Shown here: one piece after another, positions 23,285-25,543 of the stretch
How the letters are laid out: every line of letters starts with the position of its first letter
How positions within the stretch are numbered: position 1 is the first letter of the stretch
Origin: Nitratifractor sp.
Lineage (GTDB): Bacteria > Campylobacterota > Campylobacteria > Campylobacterales > Sulfurovaceae
Direction of reading: 5' to 3'
NCBI GenBank assembly: GCA_024762845.1
Contig: JANTGQ010000001.1
Location: 1 to 25,543, forward strand
DNA: 25,543 nucleotides
Notes under the pieces: generated by a model
The model's database searches: none
Told to the model about the DNA's origin: nothing
Seen by the model: only the letters and a program-made list of their open reading frames with translations
Position numbers and translations under genes: made by a program

Positions 23285-24559
23285 ATGGATGTTTTAATTA
23301 TCGGAAGTGGGGGCAGAGAGTACTCTATAGGTTACGCTTTAAAAAAAGATGAAAATGTAGACAAAATATACTTTGCTCCTGGCAATGGTGCTACAGATAC
23401 ATTGGGCAAAAATATTGCACTATCTGATTTTAACGAACTTGCAAATTTTGCAAAAGAGAGTAGCATTGAGTTAACTATTGTAGGACCCGAAGATCCATTG
23501 GTAAATGGAATTGTAGATGTTTTTCATGAGCATAATTTAAATATTTTTGGTCCAAGTAAAGCTGCAGCACAACTTGAAGGTTCAAAAGTATTTATGAAAA
23601 ATTGTCTTCAAAAGTATGGAGTACCCACTGCAAAATATTTAGAAACAGACTCTTTAGATGAAGCTAGCAGCTTTATAAACACTATGTCGACTCCAATAGT
23701 TGTAAAAGCAGATGGGCTCTGCGCCGGTAAAGGTGTAATTATAGCACCGACTCATGCAGATGCAATTGAAGCTGCAAAAAATATGCTAAGCGGTGAAAGC
23801 TTTGGAGACGCCGGTAGTAAAATTATTGTAGAGGAGTATCTTGATGGATATGAACTCTCTATCTTTGCAGTATGTGACGGAAAGGATTATGTTGTGCTCC
23901 CGGCTGCACAAGACCATAAAAGAGTTCTCGATGGAGACGAGGGTCCCAATACAGGCGGAATGGGTGCCTATGCTCCTACCCCTTTAATTGATGATGAGCT
24001 TTATAAAAAAGTGGAAGATCGAGTAATAAAACCAACTCTAGAGGGCTTAAAAAAAGATGGAATGCCATTTACTGGTGTACTTTTTATTGGTGTAATGGTA
24101 GTTAATGGAGAACCTATTGTATTGGAGTATAATGTTCGTTTTGGAGACCCAGAGTGTGAAGAGTTAATGGTTCTGATTGAGTCTCCAGTTAGTGAACTCT
24201 TTTACAAAGCAGCTACTGGAGACCTTGCCAATTTGGATATTAAACTAAGTAACAGATATGCTGTTGGAGTAGTGCTTGCGAGCCAAAACTATCCATATAG
24301 TAGTAGCCAACCTGCAGAGATTATTGTAGATGAGATTGTACATAAAGAGTTAAGTGAAAACTCTTATATAGCGTATGCAGGTGTGAGCAAAGATGAAGAT
24401 GGCACTCTTTTGGCAACAGGTGGCCGTGTGTTGGTATGTGTAGGTATTGGTGAAAGTATTCAGGAGGCAAGAGACCGTGCATATATGTTGGTTGGTCAAG
24501 TACATTTTATTGGGAAAAAGTGCCGTACAGATATAGCCTATCAGGCGCTTGCACAATAG
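23285..24559 (+). CDS. purD: Phosphoribosylamine-glycine ligase (GARS)
   Basis: It joins glycine to phosphoribosylamine in purine synthesis. The 424 residues begin MDVLIIGSGGREYSIG, the usual PurD opening except that Tyr replaces the common His after GGRE. The ATP-grasp domain shows KADGLCAGKGV, GPNTGGMGAYAPTP and EYNVRFGDPECEELM. The ATG at 23285 is chosen because GGAG (23273-23276) lies 8 bases before it and the protein then starts where the family does. A TTG at 23249 would add 12 unrelated residues. It leads the purD-RDD-lptD run. Confidence 0.96.
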   Translation: MDVLIIGSGGREYSIGYALKKDENVDKIYFAPGNGATDTLGKNIALSDFNELANFAKESSIELTIVGPEDPLVNGIVDVFHEHNLNIFGPSKAAAQLEGSKVFMKNCLQKYGVPTAKYLETDSLDEASSFINTMSTPIVVKADGLCAGKGVIIAPTHADAIEAAKNMLSGESFGDAGSKIIVEEYLDGYELSIFAVCDGKDYVVLPAAQDHKRVLDGDEGPNTGGMGAYAPTPLIDDELYKKVEDRVIKPTLEGLKKDGMPFTGVLFIGVMVVNGEPIVLEYNVRFGDPECEELMVLIESPVSELFYKAATGDLANLDIKLSNRYAVGVVLASQNYPYSSSQPAEIIVDEIVHKELSENSYIAYAGVSKDEDGTLLATGGRVLVCVGIGESIQEARDRAYMLVGQVHFIGKKCRTDIAYQALAQ

Positions 24560-24581
24560 CTATTAAAATTAAAGGGTAAAG

Positions 24582-24995
24582 ATGATAGAATACGCCTCTA
24601 TAGGTCGAAGAATGGTCTCTTTTGTAATAGATGACCTATTGGTATCTTTTTTGTTTATTGCAATATTTTATGGGCAGATTGTATCTTTGGGGACGCAGGA
24701 GGCTATGATATTTTTTGTTGCTCAAAATAGTTGGGTGTTACTTTTGTTGAAAATGTTTTATCACACTTTTTTTATAGCGTACAGTGGTGCAACAGTTGGA
24801 AAATATTTTGCTAAAATAGTAGCAATAGATGAAACGAGTGGAGAGAAGCTTAGCTGGTCTATGGCTGCGCTAAGAGCAATAGTAAGAGTTATTGGTGAGT
24901 CTCTCTTTTATATAACATTTTTGTTTGCCTTTTTTTCTCCTAAAAGACAAACACTACATGATAAATTAACAAAGTGCGTGGTGGTCAATGTTTAA
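24582..24995 (+). CDS. RDD-family membrane protein
   Basis: This 137-residue protein has three to four hydrophobic segments and RDD landmarks: RRMVSFVIDDLLVSFLF at the start, GATVGKYFAKIVAID in the middle, and the terminal RQTLHDKLTKCVVV. Family members are small inner-membrane proteins, some linked to sodium/proton exchange, but function here cannot be told. An AAAGGG ribosome-binding site precedes the ATG. The stop codon overlaps the lptD start (ATGTTTAA), so the two are translationally coupled. Confidence 0.88.
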   Translation: MIEYASIGRRMVSFVIDDLLVSFLFIAIFYGQIVSLGTQEAMIFFVAQNSWVLLLLKMFYHTFFIAYSGATVGKYFAKIVAIDETSGEKLSWSMAALRAIVRVIGESLFYITFLFAFFSPKRQTLHDKLTKCVVVNV

Positions 24996-25543
24996 ATTTA
25001 ATAAAATTATTCTAAGTGTTATTCTTGCAGCTACATTAGCTCAGGCTGAATCGAAAGAGGCAAAAGATATTGAGGTGTATGCCAAAGAGGTACAGCAAGA
25101 TAATGGTGATGCAATAATAAATGATGGTGTTGTCGTTGAATATGATGGCTCTATATTTCGAGCTGATAGAGCGAAATACTCTTTTGATAAAAAATATCTT
25201 AATCTTAGTGGAAATGTAACGTTAATTGATAAAAGTGGCAAACGTATTCGAGCTAAAGAGTTAAGGTTAGACTTAGGAGACAATAGTGTTATTTTAAAAG
25301 ATTTTTTTACTTTAGCACAAGAGCATATATGGTTTAGTAGCACTAAAGGTAGTAAAAAAGAGCAATTAATTACATCAAAGAATGCTCTTTTTTCAAGCTG
25401 TTCAGTTGACAACCCGGACTGGATGCTAGGGTTTAATAAGGCAATATATGATACAGAGACAGAAATAGTACGCTTCTATGATGCAAAAGTCTATATAAAA
25501 AAAATACCCGTATTTTATTTTCCTTATATCTATGTACCACTTT
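24988..25543 (+). CDS. lptD: LPS-assembly protein LptD, 5' part (truncated by window edge)
   Basis: This outer-membrane translocon inserts lipopolysaccharide at the cell surface. The 185 visible codons start with a signal peptide ending near LAATLAQA-ES. The OstA/LptA-type periplasmic jellyroll follows (DIEVYAKEVQQDNG, FRADRAKYSFDKKYL, GNVTLIDKSGKRIRAKEL). Then comes SSCSVDNPDWMLGF, with a cysteine in the place used for disulfides in LptD, and KIPVFYFPYIYVPL before the barrel. Lone LptA is excluded by the PDWMLGF and FYFPYIYVP segments. The barrel lies beyond the window. The ATG overlaps the RDD gene by 8 bases. Confidence 0.92.
   Translation, partial: MFKFNKIILSVILAATLAQAESKEAKDIEVYAKEVQQDNGDAIINDGVVVEYDGSIFRADRAKYSFDKKYLNLSGNVTLIDKSGKRIRAKELRLDLGDNSVILKDFFTLAQEHIWFSSTKGSKKEQLITSKNALFSSCSVDNPDWMLGFNKAIYDTETEIVRFYDAKVYIKKIPVFYFPYIYVPL

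Noticed and set aside
25041..25412. 123-codon minus-strand frame opposite lptD
   Set aside because: It covers clear LptD coding sequence in the other direction and has no recognisable domain.

Overview
The window is a chromosomal segment of an AT-rich Gram-negative bacterium. Protein style, short intergenic gaps, and the run guaA / hemD / purD / RDD protein / lptD point to the Campylobacterota, probably near the Sulfurovum/Sulfurimonas group. That placement is inferred from gene content and sequence character; no search was possible. No tRNA, rRNA, CRISPR array or intact insertion sequence is visible. Two short inverted-repeat elements lie between genes.

Layout. 1-1104 (-): 5' part of a glutamine-dependent NAD+ synthetase, cut by the window edge. 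1259-3872 (-): a thiol-redox pair, dsbD followed by a gene joining a ferredoxin:thioredoxin-reductase-type cysteine domain to a rhodanese domain. 4109-5857 (+): a YyaL/DUF255 protein with a thioredoxin-like N-terminus, preceded by a 65-bp inverted repeat. 5858-6227: non-coding stretch with a second, larger inverted-repeat element. 6228-12085 (-): a tight three-gene phosphorelay operon, in order a long acidic Hpt protein, a 1059-residue hybrid histidine kinase with a NIT-type sensor, and a CheY-like receiver. 12181-14443 (-): uvrC and a small DUF721/DciA-like gene upstream of it. 14381-17928 (+): a small lipoprotein (LptM-like), nadB, guaA and dgkA, packed with overlaps. 17941-19203 (-): a secreted alpha/beta hydrolase and a GNAT acetyltransferase. 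19375-22838 (+): htpG, a FieF-type cation exporter and hemD. 22946-23139: a strongly structured non-coding RNA, best read as 6S RNA. 23285-25543 (+): purD, an RDD membrane protein and the 5' part of lptD, cut by the window edge.

How the genes work together. Housekeeping metabolism dominates: NAD (nadE, nadB), purines (guaA, purD) and heme (hemD). Envelope assembly is represented by lptD, the LptM-like lipoprotein and dgkA. DsbD and the FTR-rhodanese protein probably share a transcript and may link cytoplasmic reductant to periplasmic thiols and to sulfur handling. The most distinctive locus is the Hpt/kinase/receiver operon. The kinase carries one canonical receiver flanked by two degenerate receiver-like domains, and the Hpt protein carries a degenerate second Hpt-like repeat lacking the histidine. 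This suggests a phosphorelay with several non-phosphorylatable docking modules.

Four gene starts or genes are set here from ribosome-binding sites. nadB, dgkA and purD are placed at internal starts, and a 57-codon lipoprotein gene overlaps its antisense neighbour.
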